DNA of 64,000 bases from Fratercula arctica (taxonomy: Eukaryota; Chordata; Aves; Charadriiformes; Alcidae), in the NCBI GenBank assembly GCA_947846985.1, contig CANTUZ010000023.1, positions 2,623,677 to 2,687,676 on the forward strand, given 5' to 3'. Under the pieces are notes generated by a model. It saw only the letters and a list, made by a program, of their open reading frames with translations. It did no database searches and was not told where the DNA came from. Position numbers and translations under genes: made by a program. This document shows positions 63,361 to 64,000 of this stretch, one piece after another (the stretch's first letter is position 1; every line of letters starts with the position of its first letter).

Positions 63361-64000
63361 AAGATAACACCAGGCCTTGCTGCAAGGCAGCGTTGCTTCA
63401 AAGATGGTGGAGCAGATGCACGCGATGGACCTGTCAGATCATCCACCGCCGGGATGGGGCAGGATGGTGCGGGATGGAGGGGGGGGCTCCCACCCTGGGA
63501 TGGGATGTGCTGAGCCAACAGCCCCCCGCCTCGTCGGTACTGAGACCGGAGGCAGACAAGGGGTTAATTCAAATCCCACAGGCTAATTTACCCTTCTGCT
63601 CAGGTCTCCCAGGGATATAAATGCCGGGCGAGAGAAGCCCACTTGACCTCACGTGGGTCTCGCTCTCGCTCCGTGCTGCTGTCGGCAGCCCCTGCTCCCA
63701 CCCACGACACCCCCTCAGCCCCCCCTGCCCTCCGCCCACCCGCTGCCCCTCACACCCACTTTTAGAAGGAAATCACCCAACGGCCGTGCCCGGGCTCCCC
63801 CTCCCGTCCACGCCAGGACCAGAAGCATCCGTGGTGGGACTGACCCCCCCGAGCGGGATGGGGGACACAAAGCCCTGGGGACACCCTCGCCGGGGTGGGT
63901 GGCAGACGCTCCACGCTGGGTTTTGTGCTGGCTGGGGGATTCGGGAGCGTGGAGATGCTGTTAGAAGGGATTGATACAGCCCTTAGCCTTGTCCCTTCCT
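63361..64000. other. unique sequence to window end
   Basis: GC-rich DNA after the CR1 copy. CTAATTTACCC and GGGATATAAATGCCGG near 63580-63625 include a TATA-like motif but no transcript evidence. No gene supported. Confidence 0.4.

Overview
The window is vertebrate genomic DNA, almost certainly from a bird. Four genes with spliced exons can be read by eye, all on the minus strand, in the order ADGRA2 - PLPBP - ERLIN2 - ZNF703 by increasing coordinate. From what I know, this is the conserved amniote block found at human 8p11.23. CR1 LINE tails ending in ATTCTATGA-type repeats instead of poly(A), short introns, high GC and many minisatellites fit an avian chromosome, probably a microchromosome. 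I could not run a species search.

Layout. 1-9.66 kb: the 5' end of ADGRA2 (exon 2 at 1.4 kb, exon 1 with signal peptide at 9.2-9.4 kb, a 7.7 kb intron, a CpG-island promoter); later exons lie beyond the left edge. 9.7-16.6 kb: intergenic, with three CR1 fragments. 16.6-21.76 kb: PLPBP, complete in eight coding exons (276 codons plus stop), with 3' UTR and a promoter holding two CCAAT boxes. 22.7-35.6 kb: ERLIN2, complete in eleven coding exons (342 codons plus stop), with a long 3' UTR and a palindromic CRE at the promoter. 35.7-49.3 kb: non-coding landscape between ERLIN2 and ZNF703, rich in candidate conserved elements and minisatellites. 49.3-52.1 kb: ZNF703 in two coding exons; exon 2 carries an apparent 1-nt frameshift. 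52.1-64 kb: ZNF703 promoter, a 1.07 kb pentamer-based satellite, then gene-free DNA with AT-rich candidate enhancers, simple repeats and one CR1.

The main discovery candidate is a repeated module of about 105 bp, present three times between ERLIN2 and ZNF703 (37.01, 38.23 and 40.88 kb, same strand). Each copy has the same internal spacing and ends in ATTAATCA, five bases, TGACAG. This is a fixed PBX-HOX plus MEIS/PREP composite. A fourth site at 45.67 kb has a three-base spacer, and further ATTAATCA octamers lie nearby. ZNF703 belongs to the NET/Nlz zinc-finger family, which acts in hindbrain patterning, so a homotypic HOX/PBX/MEIS enhancer array is a sensible inference but is untested.

Gene roles. 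ADGRA2 is a WNT7 co-receptor at the plasma membrane, PLPBP a PLP-binding vitamin B6 homeostasis protein, ERLIN2 an SPFH-domain ER scaffold in ER-associated degradation, and ZNF703 a transcriptional co-repressor. They are co-located but not one pathway. Nothing viral, no RNA gene and no CRISPR array was found.
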